From Roseivirga seohaensis (GTDB lineage Bacteria > Bacteroidota > Bacteroidia > Cytophagales > Cyclobacteriaceae): a DNA stretch of 51,943 nucleotides. A model generated the notes under the pieces. It was not told the DNA's origin. It did not search any database and saw nothing but the letters and a program-made list of their open reading frames with translations. The translations under genes were made by a program, and so were the position numbers. Within the stretch, counting starts at the first letter, position 1. The number at the start of each line of letters is the position of its first letter. Shown one piece after another: positions 44,449 through 51,943 of the stretch. Location: positions 1 through 51,943 of the forward strand of contig NZ_LRPB01000004.1 of assembly GCF_001592945.1 (NCBI RefSeq). Direction: 5' to 3'.

Positions 44449-45726
44449 ATGGGTTACATTGAACCGGCTCCGATTAAGGACAAGGCTAATCCTTTCGAGT
44501 CAATGATGTCCAGATTCAACATTGCTGCTGAAGCACTTGGATTGGACGAGCAAGTATATAACGTGCTCAAATCTCCTACAAAACAAGTCTCTGTGACACT
44601 TCCAATCACTATGGATGATGGCTCTATTCGTGTTTTTGAGGGTCACAGGGTAATTCACTCGAATATCCTAGGCCCATCAAAAGGCGGTGTTAGATACGCC
44701 ATGGATGTACACATTGACGAAGTAAAAGCACTCGCGGCATGGATGACATGGAAGTGTGCTGTTGTAGACATCCCGTATGGTGGTGCCAAAGGCGGCATCA
44801 AATGTAATCCGAGAGAGATGTCTGCTGGTGAAATCGAAAGATTAACCAGAGCATATACCAATGCTATGCTAGATGTTTTCGGTCCAGACCGAGACATTCC
44901 TGCACCAGACATGGGTACAGGACCAAGAGAAATGGCTTGGATGATGGATGAGTTCTCTAGGGCTCATGGTATGACTGTAAATGCCATGGTAACTGGAAAA
45001 CCTTTAGTACTTGGGGGCTCTTTAGGTAGAACCGAAGCCACAGGACGTGGTGTAATGGTTTCTGCTTTGGCCGCTATGGAAAAACTAAACATCAACCCTT
45101 ATCACGCTACTGTAGCTGTTCAAGGTTTTGGAAATGTAGGATCTCATGCAGCTTTACTTCTTGAAGAAAGAGGAGCTTCTGTAATTGCGATTAGTGATAT
45201 TTCTGGCGCATACTACAACGAAAAAGGAATTAACATCAAAGCTGCTGTGGCTTATCGCGATAGCAATAATGGTACATTAGAAGGCTTTAAAGGCGCTGAG
45301 CTAATGGACGATGCTTCTGATTTGCTAGTGCTAAAAGTAGATGTTCTTGTTCCAGCTGCTGTAGAGGATGTAATCCATTCAGGTAACGTTGATAGAGTAC
45401 AGGCAAAACTTATTGTTGAAGGTGCTAACGGACCAACTTCTGCCCAAGCAGATAAAATTATCAACGAAAAAGGTATTATGGTTGCTCCAGATATTCTTGC
45501 GAACGCTGGTGGTGTAACTGTATCATACTTTGAGTGGGTACAAAACCGTTTAGGCTATAAGTGGACGCGCGAAAGAGTAAACAGAAGGTCTGACAGGATT
45601 ATGAAAGATGCTTTCGACAAAGTATATGAAACATCGCTTAAATATAATGTACCAATGCGTATTGCGGCTTACATTGTAGCCATTGATAAAGTTGCTTCTA
45701 CCTATAAGTATAGAGGTGGTTTCTAA
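44449..45726 (+). CDS. Glutamate dehydrogenase family protein
   Basis: This 425-residue Glu/Leu/Phe/Val dehydrogenase has GPSKGGVRYAMDV (substrate Lys), WKCAVVDIPYGGAKGGI (catalytic Lys in the GAKGG loop), PDMGTGPREMAWMMDEFSR, and a Rossmann motif VQGFGNVGSHAA near residue 225. It most likely converts glutamate and 2-oxoglutarate plus ammonia. The cofactor (NAD or NADP) cannot be fixed by eye. psd lies 15 bp downstream. Confidence 0.94.
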   Translation: MGYIEPAPIKDKANPFESMMSRFNIAAEALGLDEQVYNVLKSPTKQVSVTLPITMDDGSIRVFEGHRVIHSNILGPSKGGVRYAMDVHIDEVKALAAWMTWKCAVVDIPYGGAKGGIKCNPREMSAGEIERLTRAYTNAMLDVFGPDRDIPAPDMGTGPREMAWMMDEFSRAHGMTVNAMVTGKPLVLGGSLGRTEATGRGVMVSALAAMEKLNINPYHATVAVQGFGNVGSHAALLLEERGASVIAISDISGAYYNEKGINIKAAVAYRDSNNGTLEGFKGAELMDDASDLLVLKVDVLVPAAVEDVIHSGNVDRVQAKLIVEGANGPTSAQADKIINEKGIMVAPDILANAGGVTVSYFEWVQNRLGYKWTRERVNRRSDRIMKDAFDKVYETSLKYNVPMRIAAYIVAIDKVASTYKYRGGF

Positions 45727-45741
45727 CCAGAAAATTAGTTA

Positions 45742-46404
45742 ATGAATATTCATAAAGAAGGAAGAGCACTGCTAGCGGTGCTCTTTTCCATATTACTAGG
45801 TTTAAATTTAGGCTTGTTCTTTTTGCTGAACATCCCTAGCCCTTGGATCGGAATTATTGGTGCCGTCAGCTTAATTCTGTTCCTGTTTTTCCTTCAGTTT
45901 TTCCGTAATCCATCTCGAAAAATTGAAATCAACGAAAAGCAAATTCTAGCTCCTGCTGATGGAAAAGTGGTGGTAATTGAAAAAACCACCGAAGACGAAT
46001 ACTTTAAAGGAAAGGAAAGAATTCAGGTATCTATATTTATGTCGCCAATTAATGTGCACGTAAATAGAAATCCTGTTACTGGCCTTATCAAGTACTTCAG
46101 ATACCACGAAGGCAAATATTTAGTGGCTTGGCACCCAAAATCAAGCACTGAAAACGAAAGAACTACACTTGTTTATGAAATCCATAAAGGAGTAGAAATT
46201 CTAATCCGTCAGATTGCCGGAGCAGCTGCCCGTAGAATTAAGTGCTACGTAAAAGAAAATCAATCTGTGATTCAAGGCAAGGAATTCGGTTTTATCAAGT
46301 TTGGGTCAAGAGTCGATCTATTCTTACCGCTAGATGCTGTGGTAAAAGTTGAGATTGGACAAGTAACCCAAGGCGGACAAACCGTAATTGCGGAGTTGGC
46401 TTAA
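45742..46404 (+). CDS. psd: Phosphatidylserine decarboxylase family protein
   Basis: 220 residues with two membrane segments near the N-terminus (about 8-50). The short, archaeal-type PSD layout is seen: FFRNPSRKI, ILAPADGKVVVIE, FMSPINVHVNRNPVTG, YRYHEGK-like context with HPKSSTENERT, and FGSRVDLFLP. Self-cleavage at the Gly-Ser bond of FGSR yields the pyruvoyl prosthetic group. The enzyme makes phosphatidylethanolamine. Its stop codon and that of the convergent fRMsr gene overlap inside a palindrome GGCTTAA-A-TTAAGCC (46398-46412). Confidence 0.93.
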   Translation: MNIHKEGRALLAVLFSILLGLNLGLFFLLNIPSPWIGIIGAVSLILFLFFLQFFRNPSRKIEINEKQILAPADGKVVVIEKTTEDEYFKGKERIQVSIFMSPINVHVNRNPVTGLIKYFRYHEGKYLVAWHPKSSTENERTTLVYEIHKGVEILIRQIAGAAARRIKCYVKENQSVIQGKEFGFIKFGSRVDLFLPLDAVVKVEIGQVTQGGQTVIAELA

Positions 46405-46883
46405 ATTAAGCCTTCAATTATCCGCATTAACTTCTCTAAATGTACTTGATCTACCTCATCAAAATCATTGAGTTGATCAGAGTCCACATCAAGAATTAAG
46501 TTGACTTCCCCGTTTTTCATGGCTGGTAATACGATTTCCGATTTGGAAGCCGAACTACAAGCAATGTGACCGGGGAATTCATCTACATTCGGAACAAGAA
46601 TGGTTTGAGCCTTTTCCCAACTGGTTCCGCAAACTCCTTTTCCTTTACGAATACGAGTACACGCTATTGGACCTTGGAAGGGACCTAATACCAATTCCTC
46701 TCCTTTTACCAAGTAGAAACCTACCCAAAAGAAGCCCATTCCATACTTTAGGGCCGAAGCAATATTGGCCAAATTGGCTGTTTGGTCTGGTTCGCCAGTA
46801 ACCAAGGCTTCAATTTGCGGAATAAGCGATTCGTACTTTTCTGCTTTGCTTAAGTCGTTCGAGATGATAAGTTCTTCGGCCAT
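46401..46883 (-). CDS. msrC: Free methionine-(R)-sulfoxide reductase (GAF domain)
   Basis: This 160-residue single-GAF enzyme reduces free Met-R-sulfoxide. The three Cys of the family are present: Cys75 (GPIACTRI), Cys85 (GVCGTSW) and Cys109 (HIACSSAS). It ends in LILDVDSDQLNDFDEVD, typical of fRMsr. Convergent with psd, with overlapping stop codons. Confidence 0.93.
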   Translation of the reverse strand: MAEELIISNDLSKAEKYESLIPQIEALVTGEPDQTANLANIASALKYGMGFFWVGFYLVKGEELVLGPFQGPIACTRIRKGKGVCGTSWEKAQTILVPNVDEFPGHIACSSASKSEIVLPAMKNGEVNLILDVDSDQLNDFDEVDQVHLEKLMRIIEGLI

Positions 46884-46936
46884 AATTTTAATTCTGAATT
46901 GCGAATTTAAAAGAGAATTGTGTGAATGTTGGTTCC

Positions 46937-47965
46937 TTAATGTCGGTAAATTTTAAGCACATCGATTTGTAGCTGAATTGTTTCCGATGGTGCATCTTTT
47001 AAACTTGGCGCCATAATGCCTTCATTGAATAACACAGGGCATTCGAACACGCGGGCTTCGTCCCATAAGCCCAAAGCCATTAAAGAATTGAGCAAGAAAC
47101 TTCCACCTTCCACCAAAACAGATTGCACTTTGCGCTCATGCAAATCAGCCAACATGTTTTGAAGAAAGTCCTTCTCTCCAATTTTAACAAGAGTGAGGTT
47201 TTTACTTTCTTCTGTCTTTTTCAAATTATACACAATGGTTGGTAGGCTTCTATCAAACAAGTTAAAGTCGGTGGGTAATCGTAAATGTTTATCAATCACT
47301 AAGCGAAGTGGTGATTCGCCATGCCAATCGCGAACATCTAATTTGGGATTATCGTGCAATGCGGTATTCGTGCCCACTAAAATGGCATCTTCTTCAGCCC
47401 GCCATTGGTGCACCATCATTCTCGATTGTTCACTGCTAATCCACTTGCTATCAAAATTATTGCGAGCAATAAAACCATCAGCCGTTTGCGCCCATTTAAG
47501 CAAAATATAGGGTCGCTTTTTTTCAATCATGGTAAAAAACCTTCGATTCAGGTTTTTTGCTGCTGATTCTAAAACTCCAGTGCTGACTTCTATTCCCGCA
47601 TCTTTAAGTTTCTGAACACCTTTGCCTCCCACCAATGGATTAGTATCCATTGAAGCAATGACAACTTTCTTCACCTTTTTAGCCACTAATAAATCGGCAC
47701 AGGGCGGAGTTTTGCCAAAGTGTGCGCAAGGTTCAAGAGTAACGTAGCAAGTACTTTCAGAAAGCAGATCAAGATTGGCTACAGCGTTAATGGCATTCAC
47801 TTCGGCATGCGGGCCGCCATACTTTTGATGATAGCCTTCACCAATAATTTTATCATTGTGAACAATTACGCAGCCCACCATAGGGTTTGGGCTAACATGA
47901 CCTCGCCCCAATTCGGCTAAGTCCAATGCACGCTGCATCCACTTCAAATCTTGCTCATTATTCAC
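46937..47965 (-). CDS. ribD: Bifunctional riboflavin biosynthesis protein RibD
   Basis: 342 residues with a deaminase domain (zinc ligands His53, Cys80, Cys89 and catalytic Glu55 in GPHAEVNAI, LEPCAHFGKTPPC) and a C-terminal reductase domain (WAQTADGFIA, LVEGGSFLLNSLM). It performs the second and third steps of the riboflavin pathway from GTP. Other rib genes are not in this window. Divergent from prmC. Confidence 0.95.
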   Translation of the reverse strand: MNNEQDLKWMQRALDLAELGRGHVSPNPMVGCVIVHNDKIIGEGYHQKYGGPHAEVNAINAVANLDLLSESTCYVTLEPCAHFGKTPPCADLLVAKKVKKVVIASMDTNPLVGGKGVQKLKDAGIEVSTGVLESAAKNLNRRFFTMIEKKRPYILLKWAQTADGFIARNNFDSKWISSEQSRMMVHQWRAEEDAILVGTNTALHDNPKLDVRDWHGESPLRLVIDKHLRLPTDFNLFDRSLPTIVYNLKKTEESKNLTLVKIGEKDFLQNMLADLHERKVQSVLVEGGSFLLNSLMALGLWDEARVFECPVLFNEGIMAPSLKDAPSETIQLQIDVLKIYRH

Positions 47966-48022
47966 CCGCGCAATTTAGCGAATGCGTAATACTATTCCTT
48001 GTTCCCCTATTTTAATTGACTA

Positions 48023-48059
48023 AACCTTCCAAATGCTAGTTGACAACTTTTGGAGGGTT
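48023..48059. repeat. Inverted repeat between ribD and prmC
   Basis: AACCTTCCAAA (48023-48033) and TTTGGAGGGTT (48049-48059) pair along 11 bp with one G-T pair and a 15-nt loop. No T-run follows on either side. It could be a leader hairpin or an operator in the divergent region; it is not an FMN riboswitch. Confidence 0.4.
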
Positions 48060-48098
48060 GGCTAACCCACATGCAAATCCTTCTCACTACTTTTGCTT

Positions 48099-48959
48099 AT
48101 GCCTTTTGAAAAACCCAAAGCTAAAATTCAATCTATTGTTAACGCACTCAGTGGTGTTTATGATGAACGTGAAGCCACCAACATGGCCAATTTACTTCTA
48201 AGTCACTTTTATGGTTTAGATAGAATGGCGATCATTTTGAATGATGAGTTTTCGTTGGTTGAAGGCTCTGAAAAAGGCCTAGCAAAATCGATTGATGAAC
48301 TAAATCAACACAAGCCAATTCAGCATATTATAGGAAGTGTAGAGTTTTATGGTTGCGAACTTCTGGTAGATGAACGGGCTTTAATTCCTCGACCAGAAAC
48401 AGAAGAATTGGTAGATTGGATTGTGACGGTGAATACGGTTGAAGCCCCTTCCATTGTAGACATTGGTACCGGAACAGGCTGTATTCCAATTGCGCTAAAA
48501 AAGGCAATACCAAACGCGCAAGTAGCTGCTGTTGATATAAGTGAAGAAGCTCTCACACTGGCGCAAGCGAATGCCAAACAAAATGGAGTTGAAGTCGACT
48601 TTCGGCATCTAGATATTCTTGAAAACAACTTTCCTTTTGATCTGTTGGATATAGTGGTCAGTAACCCGCCTTATATTCCTGAAAGTGATAAGGCCGAAAT
48701 GAGCTCGAATGTATTATCCTTCGAACCACATTTGGCACTTTTTGTAGAAAACCACGATCCGTTGATTTTCTATAGAAGAATAGCCGAGTTAGCCTTCCTG
48801 CATTTGAAGATTGGCGGAATGCTTTACTTTGAAATTCATGAAAGATTTGGGGAAGAAATGATTAAACTGGTGGAGGAGATTGGTTTTACTAAAGTGCTCC
48901 TCAAAAAAGATTTACAAGGAAAAGATAGAATGCTACAAGCACAAAAATATTCGAAATGA
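48099..48959 (+). CDS. prmC: Release factor glutamine methyltransferase
   Basis: 286 residues from ATG 48099 (MPFEKPKAKI); a TTG two codons earlier is also in frame. It methylates the GGQ glutamine of peptide release factors. Motif RPETEELVDWI, SAM motif DIGTGTG (121-127) and the active-site NPPY (189-192) are all present. It overlaps the following hydrolase gene by 4 bp (ATGA). Confidence 0.95.
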   Translation: MPFEKPKAKIQSIVNALSGVYDEREATNMANLLLSHFYGLDRMAIILNDEFSLVEGSEKGLAKSIDELNQHKPIQHIIGSVEFYGCELLVDERALIPRPETEELVDWIVTVNTVEAPSIVDIGTGTGCIPIALKKAIPNAQVAAVDISEEALTLAQANAKQNGVEVDFRHLDILENNFPFDLLDIVVSNPPYIPESDKAEMSSNVLSFEPHLALFVENHDPLIFYRRIAELAFLHLKIGGMLYFEIHERFGEEMIKLVEEIGFTKVLLKKDLQGKDRMLQAQKYSK

Positions 48960-49642
48960 AAAAATTGATTCTATTACACGGTGCGCTTGGTAGCGCCTCA
49001 ATGTTTGAAGTCCTTACAAATAATCTAAAAGGCGATTTTGAAGTACATGCTTTCAATTTCTCTGGGCATGGCGGTGCACCAGTAAATGAAGAAGGCTTTG
49101 GAATCGAAGTTTTTGCCGAAGAACTCCAAGCCTTTATTACCAAGCACAAATTGGAAGGCGCAGATATTTTTGGATACAGCATGGGCGGTTATGTGGCACT
49201 TTATCTGGCGGCTTCTCAGCCGAACTTGATAGGTAAAATCGTCACCCTTGGCACTAAATTAACCTGGACAGCTGAAGGTGCAGAAGAAGAAACTGCACGC
49301 TTGAACCCAGAGTTAATGAAGGAGAAAGTGCCGCAATATGCTGCGCTTTTGAAAGAGCGTCATGGTAAAAAGCAATGGAAACAGGTGATTTGGCAAACCG
49401 CAGGCATGATGCTAGAACTGGGCGATGAGCCTTTGCTCACTATGGAAAATCTTCCTTTAATCACCAATCAAGTAACAATTCTATTGGGTGCTGATGACAC
49501 TATGGTAGGCAAAGAAGAAAGTGAAAATGTGGCTACAATTCTTCCCAACGGAAAGTTTATCTCTATTCCCAATATGCCACACCCTTTGGAGAAAGTGGAT
49601 TTAGACACCCTATATGAAATTATTAAGAATACTTTGATCTAA
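48956..49642 (+). CDS. Alpha/beta hydrolase
   Basis: This 228-residue protein has an alpha/beta hydrolase fold: ILLHGALGSASMF (oxyanion HG), nucleophile Ser75 in GYSMGG, an acid in LLGADDTMV and His in NMPHPLEK. Substrate unknown; the size and GYSMGG elbow suit small esters or thioesters. Its start overlaps the prmC stop. Confidence 0.9.
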   Translation: MKKLILLHGALGSASMFEVLTNNLKGDFEVHAFNFSGHGGAPVNEEGFGIEVFAEELQAFITKHKLEGADIFGYSMGGYVALYLAASQPNLIGKIVTLGTKLTWTAEGAEEETARLNPELMKEKVPQYAALLKERHGKKQWKQVIWQTAGMMLELGDEPLLTMENLPLITNQVTILLGADDTMVGKEESENVATILPNGKFISIPNMPHPLEKVDLDTLYEIIKNTLI

Positions 49643-49705
49643 GTAGTGAATTAGGGATTAATTTATATCTTTAGAGTTTATTTCTAATCTAGATATAATC
49701 TTTAT

Positions 49706-50938
49706 ATGTCCCAATCTAAGTTAATCAGCTCTGGTTTTCCCTTTCTTACCGTATTCATAGTCCTTTTGACTCTTTTTTCTTGTAGCAAGGAGAAGAAGAT
49801 CGAGACTGGCCTTACCACTATTAATTTGGTAGAAGCCTACAGCAATGCTGCACCAATCAATATCAGTGATTTTGCTTCAGACATTGAATACATTCGATTA
49901 GAGACCAGTGAGAATACTTTTTATAAATCAATTTACCTCAAAAGCACACTAGGAGACTCAATGATTCTAATGAAGTCGACTGATCGAATCTCGTTGTTTG
50001 ATAGGAAAACAGGAACTTACCTCAAAGATATTGGCCACAAAGGAGACGACCCTGAAGGTTTTTCCAGTGCGCTTTATGATCTCGGTGTTAATGCAAAGAA
50101 TAAAACAGTTTATGCCAGAGGGAAGCGTTTTGATTTGTATGAATACTCTTTAGGTGATGGGCTTTTAGAGAACACTATTCCTGGACCAAAAGTAGAGGGG
50201 CTCGACAAAGCGCTCGCTTCTCTTTCATTTATGGACATGAGCTTAATCACTTCACAAGGTATCATTGATGATGAACTCGGTGTGGGCTATTTCATGAACA
50301 TCAAAGGTAATGAACCTTATAAGTTAGTAGTTTATGACTTTAATGGTGAGGTATTGAAAATATATCCAAACCACCAGAGTTACGAGAAACGAAAAAATGG
50401 AATTAGTATCGAAAGTGCCGATTTCCACAATTACAATAACGCGTTATTCTTCAAAGAGAATTTCAATGATACAGTATTCAATGTAGGTGTTGACACTTTG
50501 AAACCAGCTATTCTCTATGAATTGGGGGAGTTCAGTCCACCCTATGCTGAACAAGAAAATTTAGGTGAAAAGAGAAGTGAATATATGTTCCCTTATAAGA
50601 CTCTGCAAAGCCCAGATTTTGTTTTCTATTATGTTTCCTTTAAGGAAAAATTGGCCTACGGATATTACAACCGAAAAACGAAAGAAGCTTTTCTTTCCGA
50701 CCCTTCAACCAGTGATAAGAAGACTGGCTTTACAAACGACATTGATAATTTTGTACCCTTTTACCCCACTTCTATCAATGAAAAGGGTGAGATGTTGGGC
50801 CTAATCACGGCTGAAGAAGTCTACGAATGGTTTCAGAACAACCCCGACAAAATCGCTTCTCTTCCTGAAAACCTACAGGCGCTCCAGAACATTGAGCCCG
50901 AAGACAATCCTATTGTCATGATTGCCAAGTTAAAATAG
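49706..50938 (+). CDS. 6-bladed beta-propeller lipoprotein
   Basis: 410 residues with a lipobox (TLFSCSKE, Cys26). The mature part looks like the 6-bladed propeller family of Bacteroidota: DIEYIRLETSENTF, ISLFDRKTGTYLKDIGHKGDDPEGFSS (seen in pieces of that motif), FDLYEYSLG and LVVYDFNGEVLK. Function unknown; members are often near outer-membrane uptake genes, none of which is seen here. Confidence 0.88.
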   Translation: MSQSKLISSGFPFLTVFIVLLTLFSCSKEKKIETGLTTINLVEAYSNAAPINISDFASDIEYIRLETSENTFYKSIYLKSTLGDSMILMKSTDRISLFDRKTGTYLKDIGHKGDDPEGFSSALYDLGVNAKNKTVYARGKRFDLYEYSLGDGLLENTIPGPKVEGLDKALASLSFMDMSLITSQGIIDDELGVGYFMNIKGNEPYKLVVYDFNGEVLKIYPNHQSYEKRKNGISIESADFHNYNNALFFKENFNDTVFNVGVDTLKPAILYELGEFSPPYAEQENLGEKRSEYMFPYKTLQSPDFVFYYVSFKEKLAYGYYNRKTKEAFLSDPSTSDKKTGFTNDIDNFVPFYPTSINEKGEMLGLITAEEVYEWFQNNPDKIASLPENLQALQNIEPEDNPIVMIAKLK

Positions 50939-50956
50939 ACCCTCCAAATTTCTTTC

Positions 50957-51012
50957 TACTATTTTTATAGAAGTATTACTATTTATTTAGTTTATTTACT
51001 ATGTTTATAGTA
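50957..51012 (+). promoter_or_regulatory. Three BlaI-type operator sites 20 bp apart
   Basis: TACTATTTTTATAGAA (50957-50972), TACTATTTATTTAGTT (50977-50992) and TACTATGTTTATAGTA (50997-51012) start exactly 20 bp apart. The third is a perfect 6-4-6 inverted repeat whose last base is the A of the repressor's ATG; the first has one mismatch and the second keeps the left arm and four of six right-arm bases. The pattern is close to the known BlaI/MecI operator TACTACA-N2-TGTAGTA, and they lie directly before a BlaI-family gene. Confidence 0.6.
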
Positions 51013-51380
51013 TGAAAGAACTTACTAAGGCCGAAGAAAAGGTTATGCAGTTGCTTTGGCAGCTAGAAAAGGCCTTTACTCGTGAAATTCTGGATCAGTT
51101 TGAAGGTACACCGCCAAGCTACACTACCGTGGCTACCGTACTCACCGTGCTCGAACAAAAAGGCTTTGTCGATTTTGAAAAACTCGGTAACAGCAAGCGC
51201 TACTATCCCCTTGTCAGCAAAGAGGCCTACAGTGAATTTGCTTTGAGCAATGTGGTAGGTAAATATTTCGAAGGCTCTTTAAGTAAACTCGTTTCCTTCT
51301 TTACCGAAAAGAAGAACATTGACCTGAAAGAGCTCGATGAGATAATTGATGTAATTGAAAAAAATAAAGAACAGAAATGA
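51012..51380 (+). CDS. BlaI/MecI/CopY-family repressor
   Basis: 122 residues. The winged-helix N-terminal domain has LTKAEEKVMQLLWQLEKAFT, a recognition helix in SYTTVATVLTVLEQKGFV, and a wing KLGNSKRYYPLVS. A C-terminal dimer domain follows. BlaI-type repressors are cut by a partner M56 receptor when a signal is sensed. The next gene is such an M56 protein, beginning at the last base of the stop codon. No beta-lactamase gene is in view. Confidence 0.93.
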   Translation: MKELTKAEEKVMQLLWQLEKAFTREILDQFEGTPPSYTTVATVLTVLEQKGFVDFEKLGNSKRYYPLVSKEAYSEFALSNVVGKYFEGSLSKLVSFFTEKKNIDLKELDEIIDVIEKNKEQK

Positions 51381-51943
51381 TGTGGAACCCTATTCTTATC
51401 TGGAGTCTAAAAGCAGGCTTATTATTAAGCCTCTTGTATGGTGTTTATTTTTTCTTGTTCCGAAATAATACTCAGTTTCATCTAAAACGAGCATTGCTCT
51501 TATCGGTCTTAGTAGCAGCCCTACTTTGGCCTGTGATAAAGTTCAGTGCCAGCGAAAAGCCTGTCTCTACTACTCAAGTGTTCCAAAAACTAGATGAATC
51601 ATTGATTTCTCCTGTGGCTGAAGTTGCATCTAAGTCAACTAAAACGGGAGAAGCCCTAGTCACCGAAACCTCCTCTGTAAACAGCACTTCAGATATTATT
51701 TGGTGGGTGTATTTAACAGGAGTGGCTATAAGCCTTTTAGTCTTCTTTAGCGAATTAGCAAAACTCACCTATTGGCGATTAACAGGTACGGAAATGCGAG
51801 ATTTAGGCAAGAACGTAATCAGCCATCCTTCAGTAAAGTACCCTTTCTCCTTCTGGAAATGGATTTTCATTCCAGAGTCAGTAGACTATTCTGAATCAGA
51901 ATGGATTGTGATTCAGGAACATGAAAACCTACATTTAAAACAA
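51380..51943 (+). CDS. M56 (BlaR1-like) membrane metallopeptidase, partial
   Basis: 188 codons from ATG 51380 (MWNPILIWSLKAG) reach the window end; the rest lies outside. Three hydrophobic segments (about 4-26, 38-52 and 115-132) precede the zinc motif HENLH (HExxH) in VIQEHENLHLKQ. Layout and neighbour mark it as the sensor/protease of a BlaI-BlaR1-type pair. In Bacteroidota many such pairs have other C-terminal domains (for example carboxypeptidase-regulatory-like or TonB), which cannot be checked here. Confidence 0.92.
   Translation, partial: MWNPILIWSLKAGLLLSLLYGVYFFLFRNNTQFHLKRALLLSVLVAALLWPVIKFSASEKPVSTTQVFQKLDESLISPVAEVASKSTKTGEALVTETSSVNSTSDIIWWVYLTGVAISLLVFFSELAKLTYWRLTGTEMRDLGKNVISHPSVKYPFSFWKWIFIPESVDYSESEWIVIQEHENLHLKQ

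Noticed and set aside
48088-48095. TACTTTTG as promoter of prmC
   Set aside because: It is an exact -7 match but ends 3 nt before the start codon, and the nearest TTG is 27 nt upstream.
51012-51943. Beta-lactam resistance locus
   Set aside because: Only the generic BlaI/M56 pair is visible and no beta-lactamase or PBP2a gene; such pairs control many other genes in this phylum.

Overview
The window is a stretch of chromosome from a Bacteroidota bacterium, probably a marine member of the Cytophagales (Roseivirga-like). The clues are AT-rich intergenic DNA, the phylum's TTG-N19/20-TAnnTTTG promoters, few Shine-Dalgarno sites, many SPII lipoproteins, and families typical of the phylum (PafA-like phosphatase, DUF4407, DUF4920, 6-bladed beta-propeller lipoprotein, GH113-like protein). 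Family names come from reading motifs; no database search was run.

Region 1 (1-11.7 kb) is the accessory part. From right to left on the minus strand it holds a compact operon of a PKHD-type Fe(II)/2-oxoglutarate dioxygenase, a periplasmic-binding-protein-like protein with no export signal and a formyltransferase. Next come two tandem phage-tail-collar (Mdp-type) proteins under their own promoter, a terminator, and the first 1808 codons of a giant secreted multidomain adhesin (Calx-beta, cadherin-like, Ig-like, lamin-tail and three 118-residue tandem repeats). Divergent from the operon is a TPR protein fused to a PRMT7/9-like methyltransferase. Three potential protein- or peptide-modifying enzymes beside collar proteins make this the best candidate for an undescribed system.

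Region 2 (11.8-17.3 kb) holds an ALDH7-type aldehyde dehydrogenase, an HtrA/Deg protease, Hsp20, an Nramp-fold transporter that lacks the metal-binding DPGN motif, and tRNA-Asn. Region 3 (17.3-24.7 kb) holds a YwqK-like protein, YraN, pgi-manA (hexose phosphate metabolism), lipB, a GH113-like protein and small unknown proteins, including a 53-residue gene with a near-consensus promoter.

Region 4 (24.7-34.8 kb) is envelope and metal biology. It has hemJ-SCO-cytochrome c behind a LacI-type palindrome, and an FtsX/LolD-type ABC system with a His/Asp-rich loop flanked by two paralogous CFFCG-motif proteins, which resembles the zinc-regulated Zrg systems of vibrios. Signal peptidase I, an M14 carboxypeptidase whose start codon lies inside a terminator-like hairpin, a DUF4407 protein, a DUF4920 lipoprotein and an XRE regulator with a likely autoregulatory palindrome follow.

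Region 5 (35-51.9 kb) is mostly housekeeping: a WG-repeat protein with a PafA-like phosphatase, an endonuclease/exonuclease/phosphatase protein, an EamA transporter with dusB, a CPBP protease, a DUF2007 protein and cdsA, gdh, psd, fRMsr, ribD, prmC, an alpha/beta hydrolase and a beta-propeller lipoprotein. It ends with a BlaI-family repressor and M56 peptidase pair preceded by three operator-like sites exactly 20 bp apart. The first and last genes run off the window.
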